DNA of 64,000 nt. Source: Paenibacillus whitsoniae. GTDB taxonomy: Bacteria > Bacillota > Bacilli > Paenibacillales > NBRC-103111. Shown here piece by piece: positions 9,374 to 17,454 of the stretch (within the stretch, counting starts at the first letter, position 1; each line of letters opens with the position of its first letter). The stretch covers positions 1-64,000 of the forward strand of contig NZ_RXHU01000017.1 of assembly GCF_003955665.1 (NCBI RefSeq), read 5' to 3'. The notes beneath the pieces were generated by a model, which did not search any database, was not told the DNA's origin, and saw only the letters and a program-made list of their open reading frames with translations. Made by a program: the position numbers and the translations under genes.

Positions 9374-12300
9374 TTAGTTAAGGATTTTGGAGGCTACATA
9401 CGCAAGATCCATAATATCGATCTTATTATCGTTGTTCATATCCGCTGCTTTAGCTGTTGACCAGTCTGCGCTCGTGGAATTTTTACCATAATGGTAAGCG
9501 ACCATCGCGAGATCCCCAACATCAATGTGTCCGTCTTTATTAAGGTCTGCCGATACTTCTTTCACGGCTGCGGCTTTGAAGGTATCCACTGCGCTGCCCA
9601 GTACAGTTACTGCGCTGTCAACTTGGGCTTGCGACGAATTCTGGCTATCTTTGACCGCTTTGGCTGCGCTCAGGGCAACACCCAGTGCATCTTTAGCCGC
9701 CTGCGGGTATTGACCCGGCAGCGTACCAACGATTGCAGCATCGTATAGGCTTTGTGCATTCGCAATCGCCGCTGTCAATGCCGTCTTATCGACGACGATT
9801 TCAATACTGCCTACCGCAATGCTCTTGCTGCTCAGGGTCGCATCGATAACCGTGCCTTCCGGAGCGATCCCGAGCTTGGCCCCAGTTGCTGCAATGGTTC
9901 CCGTCGTGTTCTGAACACCGGTTTTGACTTTAAATGTCAGGTTCAGTACCGGTGTGCTAGGCCCCGTCACTCCTCCGATACTTGCAGTGATGAGTCTCAC
10001 TTTGCCGGCCGTCGCTTTGTCCTCTGTGACAATCTGAATGTTGCTGTTCGCGCCTGCTCCACTGACATAGTCAAACACGTTGGCATCATAGGACAAAGTA
10101 ATATCCTGCGCATACACACTCTGTGTCACGTTATCCAGACTTACAGCCACCGTAAAACTGCTTCCTGCCTTCACGCTGCTGTCTGCCGAAATGGTGGCTG
10201 CCGCCGCTTTAGCCTCCGGCCATACAGGATCTGTCGTTGCACCGCTCGTGGTGAGATAGATTCTGTCGATAATCAAGCCAGATTCCCTTCCCCATATGTT
10301 CAATTCATGCACACCGGCGGTGATAGTGAGCGGCGTGCCTCCAGTTACAAGCGTACCTCCATTACTGAGATTGATCCATCTGAACTGACTGTTGCTCACG
10401 TTCTGAATACCGTTGGAAGTGAATTTATAGGAATTATCCACTCCAACGTGGAGAGAGTCCGTTTGGAAGCTGTGACTCTTGGCAAGAACCCAGATATTGT
10501 AGGTGCCTGTTGTCGGAAAGTTGATCTTGTAATTCAGTCGGGAACCGGCAGCTAGGCTGGCAGCATCCGTGCCTGGTGTGACAGAAGTTCCATCGTCTGG
10601 CGTAAATTGCATCGCTTTTGTGGACAATCCGTCAACTAGCGTCCACGTATGACCATTGGCCGTGCCATAAACGTAGGCATTTGCAGTATTCTCTGCTGCC
10701 GCTTCTGCCTCAATTGCCACGACGGTAGGCGTATTGACACTTACACTGATCTGTGCCGTCGCAGCATCGCCCAAGGCTCCCTTGAAACTTACGGTAACCG
10801 TCGTTGTTCCGCTTGCTTTGGCAGTAATGGTGCCATTGGATACATCGGCAATGCCAGGATTTGGATTGCTATACGTTGCTGTGTTTGTCACATCCTCCGT
10901 ATGTCCATCCATATACTCCGCTGTCACCTTAAATGTTGCTGTCTTACCCGCATCCAGCGTAGCAGAACCATTGTTAACCGTAATGTTCTTCACTGTCAGT
11001 TCGCTGTTCAAGTCTTTAACCAGCATATTCAGCGTATCCGTTTTTCCGCCATAGCTGACATCGATACTGGTCGTACCATAGCCAACACCGGTGACAACGC
11101 CGTTGCTGACATTGACAATGCCGTTTTGAGCAGGTGTCGCAACGGCCTGCGCAGTCACATCTGCACTTGTTCCATCGGCGTAGATTGCAGTCACCTTCAT
11201 CGTTGCGGTATTGGTGCCAAAAACAGTATCAATCTTTTGTTTATCGATGGACGCATTAATTGCCGCAAGATCATGAGCGGCACTCTTGGGTCCGAACTGC
11301 CAGTAATCCACTTTGAACAGATTGCCTGTGGATGCTCCCCTGTATACCATATAAAGATCATGGACGCCTGTTGCGCCGGAAACATTGGTAGTTTTTACCT
11401 GCCAACTATTCGCTCCGCCAGTGTTGGAAATGGGCAGCGTGCCGATCAAGGCGCCAGTTGCACTGTCCAGATGCAGTTCAATGGTTCCGCCATTGGAATC
11501 ACTGGCTACATTCGCAGCAAAGGTCCCTGCGCCTGCGCCAAAATCCACCTTGGAAACTGCTGTCCAATCCCCTTCGTTAATGCTGGTTACATCCAGATTG
11601 ACGTCGGGTACCATGCCTCCCGGTTGGGTAGTCGTTTCCGTAGAAATGCCGCCGTTCCAACCGATCGTTTCCGCCTCTACCCGCGTGTAAGGGTCCAGAT
11701 TTTTCAATTGTGGAACGCCTGAGTAATCGCCCGTAATATTCTGAATCACACCGTCTGCATCAAAACTAACTTTATTAATATGCGTGTTGCGGTACCCATG
11801 CGATTGACCGCCCATTTGCGGATACAAACCACTTTCAGCCATTGCTTTCGCTACAGTTTGCGCATGGTAAGTGACGTACCACTGGCCGTTGAATTCAAAG
11901 ATCGCATGGTGATTGTTGCCGCCAACGCCAAAGAAGGTTGCAGGATTCGGCAGGATAGTTTTAACAAAAGTAAACGGCCCCATCGGGTTGTCACTGACCA
12001 TGTAGCCAATTGCCCCTGTAGGTATATTTGCCGGATGGCCGCCAGAGAAGTTCGTGCAATAGGAATAGTAGTATTTCCCGTTGTATTTATGGATACCTGA
12101 ATCCTCAAACAACCATGGCGGATTAATGCGTCCTAGCGTTCCGCCGCTAGCCGTCAGATCCAAACTGATCATATCCGCTCCAAGCTTGGCAACACGTGCG
12201 GTTCCCGGGTCAGCATCTTTTCCTGTCGGAACACCGCCGCCAAAATATAAATAGCCGCTTCCATCATCATCAACCAGTACGGCCGGGTCAAAAAGCCAAG

Positions 12301-12853
12301 TCACATCACTAGCCCCAGGCGTACTTCTACTGACCAATTGCTTTCCAAGTGGATCTGTCCAGGGGCCGATCGGACTATCCGCTGTGAGCACACCTATGCC
12401 GCTTCCATTATCCGCAAAATAAAGGAAGAATTTCTCCTTGCCATTGATCGTTTTATGTGCAGCCGCCGGCGCCCAGGAGTTGTTTGCCCATTTGGCCGCA
12501 CCTTGTGGACCGGCCGCAAGAATTTCCCCGTGATCTGTCCAGTTCACCATATCGTCGGATGAAACAACCGTAATTTTATTGATCAATCCATAGCCATTGT
12601 CTTTCACTGTTCCGTCAGCATTATACTCAAATACGTCATTGGTCATATACACATAAACTCTGCCGTTGTAAACCATTGCATATGGATCTGCGCCAAACTT
12701 TTGCGTGAATAACGGATTGGCGTTTCCAGGCGTTTTGGCCATCGCCGGCGTTAGCGTCGGTGTTGCAGCCTGTGCCCGTTCCGTAACTGGACTTAATGTG
12801 ATGGCAAGTGCGATTGCCATCGAGGTTGCCATCAGCTTCTTCCAAATTTTCAT
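9374..12853 (-). CDS. Secreted GH43 arabinoxylan arabinofuranohydrolase-like enzyme with CBM6, cohesin, FIVAR and dockerin
   Basis: 1159 residues. Signal peptide (1-29); GH43 five-bladed propeller (about 41-386) with base Asp56 in FGADPYAM, Asp189 in WLFDPAVLVDDDG and acid Glu250 in WLFEDSGIHK; CBM6 (390-522); two bacterial Ig-like (Big_2) domains (525-613, 620-706); a CBM6/35-like module (712-870); cohesin (884-1018); FIVAR (1021-1100); dockerin (1101-1159) with loops DLNKDGHID and DMNNDNKID. The GH43-CBM6 half closely resembles the XynD-type arabinoxylan arabinofuranohydrolases of bacilli as I remember them, so release of arabinose side chains from arabinoxylan is the best call. The start has a GGTGGAGG site about 7 bases upstream. 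It is second in the operon; its C-terminal block is duplicated in the gene at 2918. Confidence 0.9.
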   Translation of the reverse strand: MKIWKKLMATSMAIALAITLSPVTERAQAATPTLTPAMAKTPGNANPLFTQKFGADPYAMVYNGRVYVYMTNDVFEYNADGTVKDNGYGLINKITVVSSDDMVNWTDHGEILAAGPQGAAKWANNSWAPAAAHKTINGKEKFFLYFADNGSGIGVLTADSPIGPWTDPLGKQLVSRSTPGASDVTWLFDPAVLVDDDGSGYLYFGGGVPTGKDADPGTARVAKLGADMISLDLTASGGTLGRINPPWLFEDSGIHKYNGKYYYSYCTNFSGGHPANIPTGAIGYMVSDNPMGPFTFVKTILPNPATFFGVGGNNHHAIFEFNGQWYVTYHAQTVAKAMAESGLYPQMGGQSHGYRNTHINKVSFDADGVIQNITGDYSGVPQLKNLDPYTRVEAETIGWNGGISTETTTQPGGMVPDVNLDVTSINEGDWTAVSKVDFGAGAGTFAANVASDSNGGTIELHLDSATGALIGTLPISNTGGANSWQVKTTNVSGATGVHDLYMVYRGASTGNLFKVDYWQFGPKSAAHDLAAINASIDKQKIDTVFGTNTATMKVTAIYADGTSADVTAQAVATPAQNGIVNVSNGVVTGVGYGTTSIDVSYGGKTDTLNMLVKDLNSELTVKNITVNNGSATLDAGKTATFKVTAEYMDGHTEDVTNTATYSNPNPGIADVSNGTITAKASGTTTVTVSFKGALGDAATAQISVSVNTPTVVAIEAEAAAENTANAYVYGTANGHTWTLVDGLSTKAMQFTPDDGTSVTPGTDAASLAAGSRLNYKINFPTTGTYNIWVLAKSHSFQTDSLHVGVDNSYKFTSNGIQNVSNSQFRWINLSNGGTLVTGGTPLTITAGVHELNIWGRESGLIIDRIYLTTSGATTDPVWPEAKAAAATISADSSVKAGSSFTVAVSLDNVTQSVYAQDITLSYDANVFDYVSGAGANSNIQIVTEDKATAGKVRLITASIGGVTGPSTPVLNLTFKVKTGVQNTTGTIAATGAKLGIAPEGTVIDATLSSKSIAVGSIEIVVDKTALTAAIANAQSLYDAAIVGTLPGQYPQAAKDALGVALSAAKAVKDSQNSSQAQVDSAVTVLGSAVDTFKAAAVKEVSADLNKDGHIDVGDLAMVAYHYGKNSTSADWSTAKAADMNNDNKIDIMDLAYVASKILN
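9409..10719. repeat. Direct repeat copy 2: CBM-cohesin-FIVAR-dockerin coding block
   Basis: Partner of 2953-4263 at a constant offset of 6456 bases. Most differences are single-base changes, many silent. The repeats are in the same orientation and flank one cohesin-SLH gene, so recombination between them would delete that gene and fuse the two enzymes. Confidence 0.92.
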
Positions 12854-12951
12854 AGAATAACCTCCACCTTCTTACTTGATTAAATGACTTCAACTGAGCC
12901 TTATTTACTGCTCTTCCCAATTCACGCTACAAGCAATCACCTCCTCTCGGC

Positions 12952-13941
12952 TTATTGAATAATCCTGTAGATGATGACAGCAGCTTCTGCTCTCGTAGCG
13001 GTATCGTTCGGTTTAATCCTACCGTAGTCCCCTTGAATAATGCCTTTCTTCACGAGTTGAGCTAGAGGGGTTACTGCATAAGCTGCAACTTCGCCGGGAT
13101 CTTGAAAGCCGCTTAAATCGGTTGCGGCATCGTCCAGCTGTCTTCCGGCGACTTTCATTGCTCGTGCGGCAACCACCATCATATCTTGCCTGGATATGCT
13201 TACTCTTGGCTCGAACTGGTAGAGATCCATTCCCTGGGCAATTCCTAGCTTTTTGGCAATTCCCACCTCCTGATAATAATAATCAGACTGTGTGACATCA
13301 TCGAAGTTATCATCAATGTCAGCGTGAAGATGTAACGCTCTGACCAGCAAACTGATAAAGTCGGCTCTTGAAATGTTGTCACCTGGACTAAAGGTAATTG
13401 CCGAAGTCCCCTTAATAATGCCAGCTGACGCTAGCTCCTCAATTTCATTTCTAGCCCATTCATAGCCTTCAAGGTCGGCAAAGGTACTTCCATAACGAAC
13501 CAAGGTTGCTGTGAGATCAGGCTTCAGCGCCTTCACGGATATTAATTTAATGTTGCTTTCTCCTTGCTTCTTGCCCTTGAAGGAAATCGTACTTAAAACT
13601 TTACTTCCTTGCTCGCCTGCCTTTTGGCCAACCTTTGTGAAGGCCAAGGTTATTTTTCCGTCATTTGCCTTCGGTGGTACAAAAAAGCCCTCTATTTTGG
13701 AATCCGCCTTTTCCAATTCGACGACATCAGGATCATACGAAATCAATGCTTCATAGGCATAAAGCTCCTTCAAGTTGCTTCCAGTGAAAGAGATCTCAAG
13801 CTCTTGTTTAGGAACAACCGTTTCTGCGCCTGTGCTTAGTGTGAAAGTTGGAACTCCGTCGGCTAATGCGACGCCAGGTACACAAGCGACTAGCATAACG
13901 GCAATCAGATACATGATGAAAGGCACCTTACTTTTTCTCAT
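12952..13941 (-). CDS. Cohesin-SLH cell-surface anchoring protein (small), first gene of the operon
   Basis: 329 residues from the ATG at 13941. An earlier in-frame ATG at 13962 lies upstream of the GGAGGAG ribosome binding site, so it is rejected. Order: signal peptide (about 1-28, ending ALA); one cohesin-type domain (31-150) with the family pattern LYAYEALISYDPDVVELEKA; three SLH repeats (157-200, 213-262, 277-325). It should sit on the cell wall and present one cohesin. It lacks the linker and middle region of the larger anchor at 7622. As the promoter-proximal gene it is probably the most abundant transcript segment. Function as a dockerin receptor is inferred from domain content and neighbours. 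Confidence 0.85.
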   Translation of the reverse strand: MRKSKVPFIMYLIAVMLVACVPGVALADGVPTFTLSTGAETVVPKQELEISFTGSNLKELYAYEALISYDPDVVELEKADSKIEGFFVPPKANDGKITLAFTKVGQKAGEQGSKVLSTISFKGKKQGESNIKLISVKALKPDLTATLVRYGSTFADLEGYEWARNEIEELASAGIIKGTSAITFSPGDNISRADFISLLVRALHLHADIDDNFDDVTQSDYYYQEVGIAKKLGIAQGMDLYQFEPRVSISRQDMMVVAARAMKVAGRQLDDAATDLSGFQDPGEVAAYAVTPLAQLVKKGIIQGDYGRIKPNDTATRAEAAVIIYRIIQ

Positions 13942-13965
13942 CCAAATCTCCTCCGTTGACATTTT

Positions 13966-13983
13966 TGAAAGCGCTTTATTATA
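13966..13983 (-). promoter_or_regulatory. Promoter -10 box overlapped by a CcpA-type cre site
   Basis: The minus strand has TATAAT at 13983-13978. Immediately after and overlapping it lies TGAAAGCGCTTTAT (13966-13979, read on plus), with the palindromic core AAAGCGCTTT and one mismatch to the cre consensus. The -35 region (TAGTTTTCC) is weak. The position over the -10/start region predicts repression by CcpA when preferred sugars are present. A LacI-family repressor other than CcpA could also bind such a site. Confidence 0.65.
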
Positions 13984-14130
13984 TATGAATATAAATATCG
14001 GAAAACTATGAATAAAGAGTCTGTTATGCCGCTCCCACTCCAGTATCTCGCTATCCTGAATGCGTCCAGGTTACCGCATCATCAAGCTGTCCCCTTCTTC
14101 ATATTGCTTTCATTATAACTACGACACCCT

Positions 14131-14149
14131 GAAATTACGATGTAATTTC
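14131..14149. promoter_or_regulatory. Perfect 8-bp palindrome, possible operator
   Basis: GAAATTAC-GAT-GTAATTTC lies in the 330-base gap between the operon promoter and the gene at 14272, about 150 bases upstream of the -10 box. A second TATAAT-like hexamer lies beside it on the minus strand near 14112. The rest of the gap shows no open reading frame of note. Confidence 0.35.
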
Positions 14150-14220
14150 TTATTAGAAAAGTTGATTTTTTAGCCGTCCTTAGGGGTAATTTTATGTTTT
14201 TTTCCTATTCACACGAATAG

Positions 14221-14245
14221 AAAAACCCGGGATTTTTTTCCCAGG
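14221..14245 (-). terminator. Intrinsic terminator of the CUT2 sugar transporter operon
   Basis: On the minus strand CCTGGGA, a six-A loop and TCCCGGG form a 7-bp stem (one G-U pair) followed directly by TTTTT. It lies about 25 bases past the stop codon at 14272. Confidence 0.8.
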
Positions 14246-14271
14246 CTTTCGGATCATTCAGAACGACCGAC

Positions 14272-15327
14272 TCAATATGTGCGAGATGCCATCTCACTTG
14301 CTGCGGTTACTTGTGTAAATACATTCTCGGACGTCACAATTCGTTTGGGCAGTGTATTTCCCTTGACAATTTCTTTCACCGCCTGAATCAGATTCGGCCC
14401 CAATAACGGATTGCATTCCACGACCAGATTAATCTTGCCTTCACTGAGCTTCTCCAGCGCTTTGCGGGTACCGTCCACCGTGACAACGACAATATCTTTC
14501 CCTGGCTCTAGACCGTATTCCTCGATCGCCTCCAGGGCGCCAAGTGTCATATCGTCATTATGCGAATAAAGCACCCGAATATCCTTTCCCTTCTCCACCA
14601 AAAACTTCTTCATGACTTCCTTGCCTTTCACAAAGGTAAAATCCGCATTCTCGCTAGCCAAAAAACGAAAATCCTTACGACCCGCAATGGCATCTCGAAG
14701 TCCCTTGCCTCTTGCAATGGAAGGCGTTGAGCCTTCCGTTCCGCGCAGTTCCACAATCCCGACCGGAGCGCTTTGCTTGGGAAATTTATCGACGAGATAC
14801 TTGCCGGCCTTTTTCCCCTCTTCATAAAAATCGGACCCAATGTGCGTCACATACAAGGATTGATCCGCAACATCCACATCGCGATCAATAATAACAACAG
14901 GAACACCCGCTTGCTTGACTTCACGAAGAATGGGCTCCCAACCGGTTTCCACTACAGGCGCAATGGCGATGACATCAACCTTTTGCTTTACGAATTCCCG
15001 AATCGCCTCAATCTGCTTTTCTTGGGATTGCTCGGCATTGTTAAAACTCATACGAATATCAGCGATCTTCGCAGCCTCGTTGATGGAATTGGTGTTGGCT
15101 AACCGCCACGCACTCTCCGATCCTAGCTGCGAGAAGCCTAGTACGGGCTCTCTAGCTAGTGGTGTGGAAGCCAGCGATTCCTTGGGCCCCTTGTCCACAC
15201 GTTCAGCAGTTTGAGTCCCTCCGTCCTGCTGACAACCCATTACAGCCACGAGCGTCAAGATCACAAGGGTCAGCTTGCCAAGCATAATGAAAAGGCGCTT
15301 GGGATGAACTACCATCACAGCGGCCAT
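14272..15327 (-). CDS. Sugar ABC transporter substrate-binding lipoprotein (RbsB/YtfQ-like), second copy in operon
   Basis: About 351 residues with a hydrophobic N-terminus and lipobox VAVMGC, so the mature protein is membrane-tethered. The remainder is a periplasmic-binding-protein type I fold: EPVLGFSQLGSESAWRLANT near the start, then VIIDRDVD, THIGSDFYEEGKKAGK and YSHNDDMTLGALEAIEEYGL. It is a clear paralogue of the protein encoded at 19043-20074 (same GFSQ/GFAQ opening, HNDDM and VECNPLLG motifs). It is the last gene of the transporter operon, 137 bases after the second permease. YtfQ-type proteins bind furanose sugars; next to an arabinoxylan locus, arabinose or xylose-type ligands are plausible but inferred. 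The exact start is uncertain: ATG 15327 is very close to the GGGGG site, and a GTG or ATG slightly inside is possible. Confidence 0.85.
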   Translation of the reverse strand: MAAVMVVHPKRLFIMLGKLTLVILTLVAVMGCQQDGGTQTAERVDKGPKESLASTPLAREPVLGFSQLGSESAWRLANTNSINEAAKIADIRMSFNNAEQSQEKQIEAIREFVKQKVDVIAIAPVVETGWEPILREVKQAGVPVVIIDRDVDVADQSLYVTHIGSDFYEEGKKAGKYLVDKFPKQSAPVGIVELRGTEGSTPSIARGKGLRDAIAGRKDFRFLASENADFTFVKGKEVMKKFLVEKGKDIRVLYSHNDDMTLGALEAIEEYGLEPGKDIVVVTVDGTRKALEKLSEGKINLVVECNPLLGPNLIQAVKEIVKGNTLPKRIVTSENVFTQVTAASEMASRTY

Positions 15328-15464
15328 TCCCCCTTTCGGTTTTCAACTTCGTGCCGATCGAGCGTTTAATGTTTTTATTGTATAGTTTGCGTTCCTAAAC
15401 ATCAATAAAAAAGAACATTGCTTGACAAACCCATCATTTGCCAAAGAATGTTCTTTTCCTCTTC

Positions 15465-16427
15465 TTAGCTGCGTTTTAACCAGCTGCGTTCGCTGAGCAT
15501 CCTCTGCATAAAGATAAACATGAACAACAGAATACCAATCACGATCTTCGTCCACCACGAGCTCAGTGTGCCCTCGAAGCTGATAATCGTTTGAATGACG
15601 CCTTGGATCAACACGCCGAAGAAGGTTCCAACCACATAACCGACTCCGCCCGTTAGCAACGTTCCGCCGATGACGACGGCTGCGATCGTATCCAGCTCCA
15701 TCCCCATCGCGTGAAGCCCGTAACCGGAGAGCATATAGAAGGTAAACACAACACCGGCCAACGATGAGCAAAAACCGCTAAACGCATAGATCAGCATTTT
15801 GGTTCGTCCGACCGGCAGCCCCATGAGCAAGGACGATTGCTCGCTTCCGCCCAAAGCGTACGTATTTCTGCCAAATCGCGTGTAATGGGCGATATAGAAG
15901 CCCAGAGCAACGACAAGCAGGGCGATGATCACGCTGATCGAGATGAAATTCCCGCCCGGCAGCTTGATTTTGGTTTGAGCTACGCTTGTATAGAAGGCAT
16001 TGTCGATGGTGATGGTATTGATACTAATGATGTAGCATAAGCCTCTTGCCAAGAACATGCCAGCGAGGGTGACGATAAACGGCTCGACTTTGAAGTAATG
16101 AATAACCGCGCCCATCCCCCATCCGAACAGCGAACCGAATACTAACACCAGTGGAATTACAATACCAGGCGGCCAGCCTGCCTGAACCAAACTCGCCGAG
16201 ATCATGGTGGTCAAGGCAATGACCGAACCCACGGATAAGTCAATCCCGCCGGAAATAATAACGAAGGTCATGCCGATGGCTGTAATTAATAGAAAGGAAT
16301 TATCAATCAGCAAGTTCATGAGAACCTGCAGCGAGAAAAATCCCGTGTATCGAAAAGAACCGATGGCAAACATAAGAAAGAAAAGTCCTATGGTCACCAT
16401 GATTGGAATATGCTGCTTCTTAAGCAT
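15465..16427 (-). CDS. Sugar ABC transporter permease (RbsC family, YjfF-like)
   Basis: 320 residues from the ATG at 16427, preceded by AAGGAGG at 9-base spacing. A longer frame from 16481 would overlap the upstream gene by 62 bases without a better site. It is a polytopic inner-membrane protein with the branched-chain/ribose permease signature ISGGIDLSVGSVIALT near residue 60 and VIGGTLLTGG near residue 240. It forms a heterodimer with the permease encoded just upstream (8-base overlap). It is the fourth gene in the 20074-to-14272 operon of binding protein, ATPase, permease, permease, binding protein. Confidence 0.88.
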   Translation of the reverse strand: MLKKQHIPIMVTIGLFFLMFAIGSFRYTGFFSLQVLMNLLIDNSFLLITAIGMTFVIISGGIDLSVGSVIALTTMISASLVQAGWPPGIVIPLVLVFGSLFGWGMGAVIHYFKVEPFIVTLAGMFLARGLCYIISINTITIDNAFYTSVAQTKIKLPGGNFISISVIIALLVVALGFYIAHYTRFGRNTYALGGSEQSSLLMGLPVGRTKMLIYAFSGFCSSLAGVVFTFYMLSGYGLHAMGMELDTIAAVVIGGTLLTGGVGYVVGTFFGVLIQGVIQTIISFEGTLSSWWTKIVIGILLFMFIFMQRMLSERSWLKRS

Positions 16428-17454
16428 GCTGCTTGACCTCCTTTTCTGCCGGGTAGCTGCGCGTCTTCCAACGGAAGGCAAGCGATTTGCGGAACGCTTC
16501 GGATTGAATCAGACAGACGATGAGGACGACAAAAGCTTTCACAACCAGCGTAATTTCAGGCGGAACGCCGATCATATAGATCGTCGTGGTCAGCGTCTGG
16601 ATGATCAGCGCGCCAACGACCGTGCCTCCAAGATAGAAGCGTCCACCATTAAGGGAAGTTCCCCCGATGACTACCGCCAGAATCGCATCCAATTCAACCC
16701 ACAGCCCGGCATTATTGCCGTCGGCGCTGGATACGTTGGAGCTGAGCAGCAGCCCTGCTACACCTGCGCACAAGCTGCAGAACATGTATACGAAGAACAT
16801 GACGGTTTTGGATTTGACACCGGCAAGCCTGCTGGCCGTCGGTTTGCAGCCGACCGACTCGATAAACAGGCCAAGTGCCGTTTTACGGGTCAATAGGAAT
16901 GCGATGAGGAAAACGATAGCGACAATAAAAATGGAGAAAGGCAGCGTGAGTAGCGACCCGGCCCCGATGAATTTGTAAGTCGGATTGGAAACAGTGATAA
17001 TCTGTCCGCTCGTAATCAGCTGCGATACCCCTCGACCGGAAACCATGAGGATGAGCGTAGCGATAATCGGTTGAATCCCCACACTGGCAACGAGGAATCC
17101 ATTCCAGACGCCTAGCACAATGGAAACCAGCAGCGCTGTACCCACAGCGACGATCACATTTGCGATACTTCCGTCGCCTTTGCTGATATTCAAGCAAGCA
17201 ATCGCCCCGGCAATTGCGACAACGGAGCCGACGGAGAGATCCACACCTTTTGTTGCTGCAATAACAAGCGTCATGCCGATGGAGACAATCATTAACTGCG
17301 CGCCGAAATTAAGAATATCGATCAGGCTGCCATAGAGATGTCCATCCCTCATCCGTATCGAGAAGAAATCGGGCGAATAAATGAAATTAAAGACTAATAA
17401 CGCCGCCAAAAATGTTAAGGGCCAAAATAAATGATGTTTCACCACCGTGCTCAA
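16420..17454 (-). CDS. Sugar ABC transporter permease (RbsC family, YtfT-like)
   Basis: 344 residues with about ten hydrophobic segments and the family signature IAATKGVDLSVGSVVAIAGA near residue 70 and VIGGTSLNGG near residue 265. The start overlaps the ATPase stop by 4 bases (ATGA-type junction), indicating translational coupling. It pairs with the permease at 15465 in a CUT2 importer, the class with two permeases and a double ATPase as in E. coli YtfQRT-YjfF for galactofuranose. Substrate here is unknown. Confidence 0.88.
   Translation of the reverse strand: MSTVVKHHLFWPLTFLAALLVFNFIYSPDFFSIRMRDGHLYGSLIDILNFGAQLMIVSIGMTLVIAATKGVDLSVGSVVAIAGAIACLNISKGDGSIANVIVAVGTALLVSIVLGVWNGFLVASVGIQPIIATLILMVSGRGVSQLITSGQIITVSNPTYKFIGAGSLLTLPFSIFIVAIVFLIAFLLTRKTALGLFIESVGCKPTASRLAGVKSKTVMFFVYMFCSLCAGVAGLLLSSNVSSADGNNAGLWVELDAILAVVIGGTSLNGGRFYLGGTVVGALIIQTLTTTIYMIGVPPEITLVVKAFVVLIVCLIQSEAFRKSLAFRWKTRSYPAEKEVKQHA

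Noticed and set aside
12921-12951. Strong AGGAGGTGA ribosome-site-like sequence after the small anchor gene stop
   Set aside because: No sensible reading frame follows at normal spacing, and the next gene has its own site just before 12853.
15343-15771. 142-codon minus-strand frame
   Set aside because: Out-of-frame shadow of the permease gene at 15465-16427 with Arg-rich, low-complexity composition.
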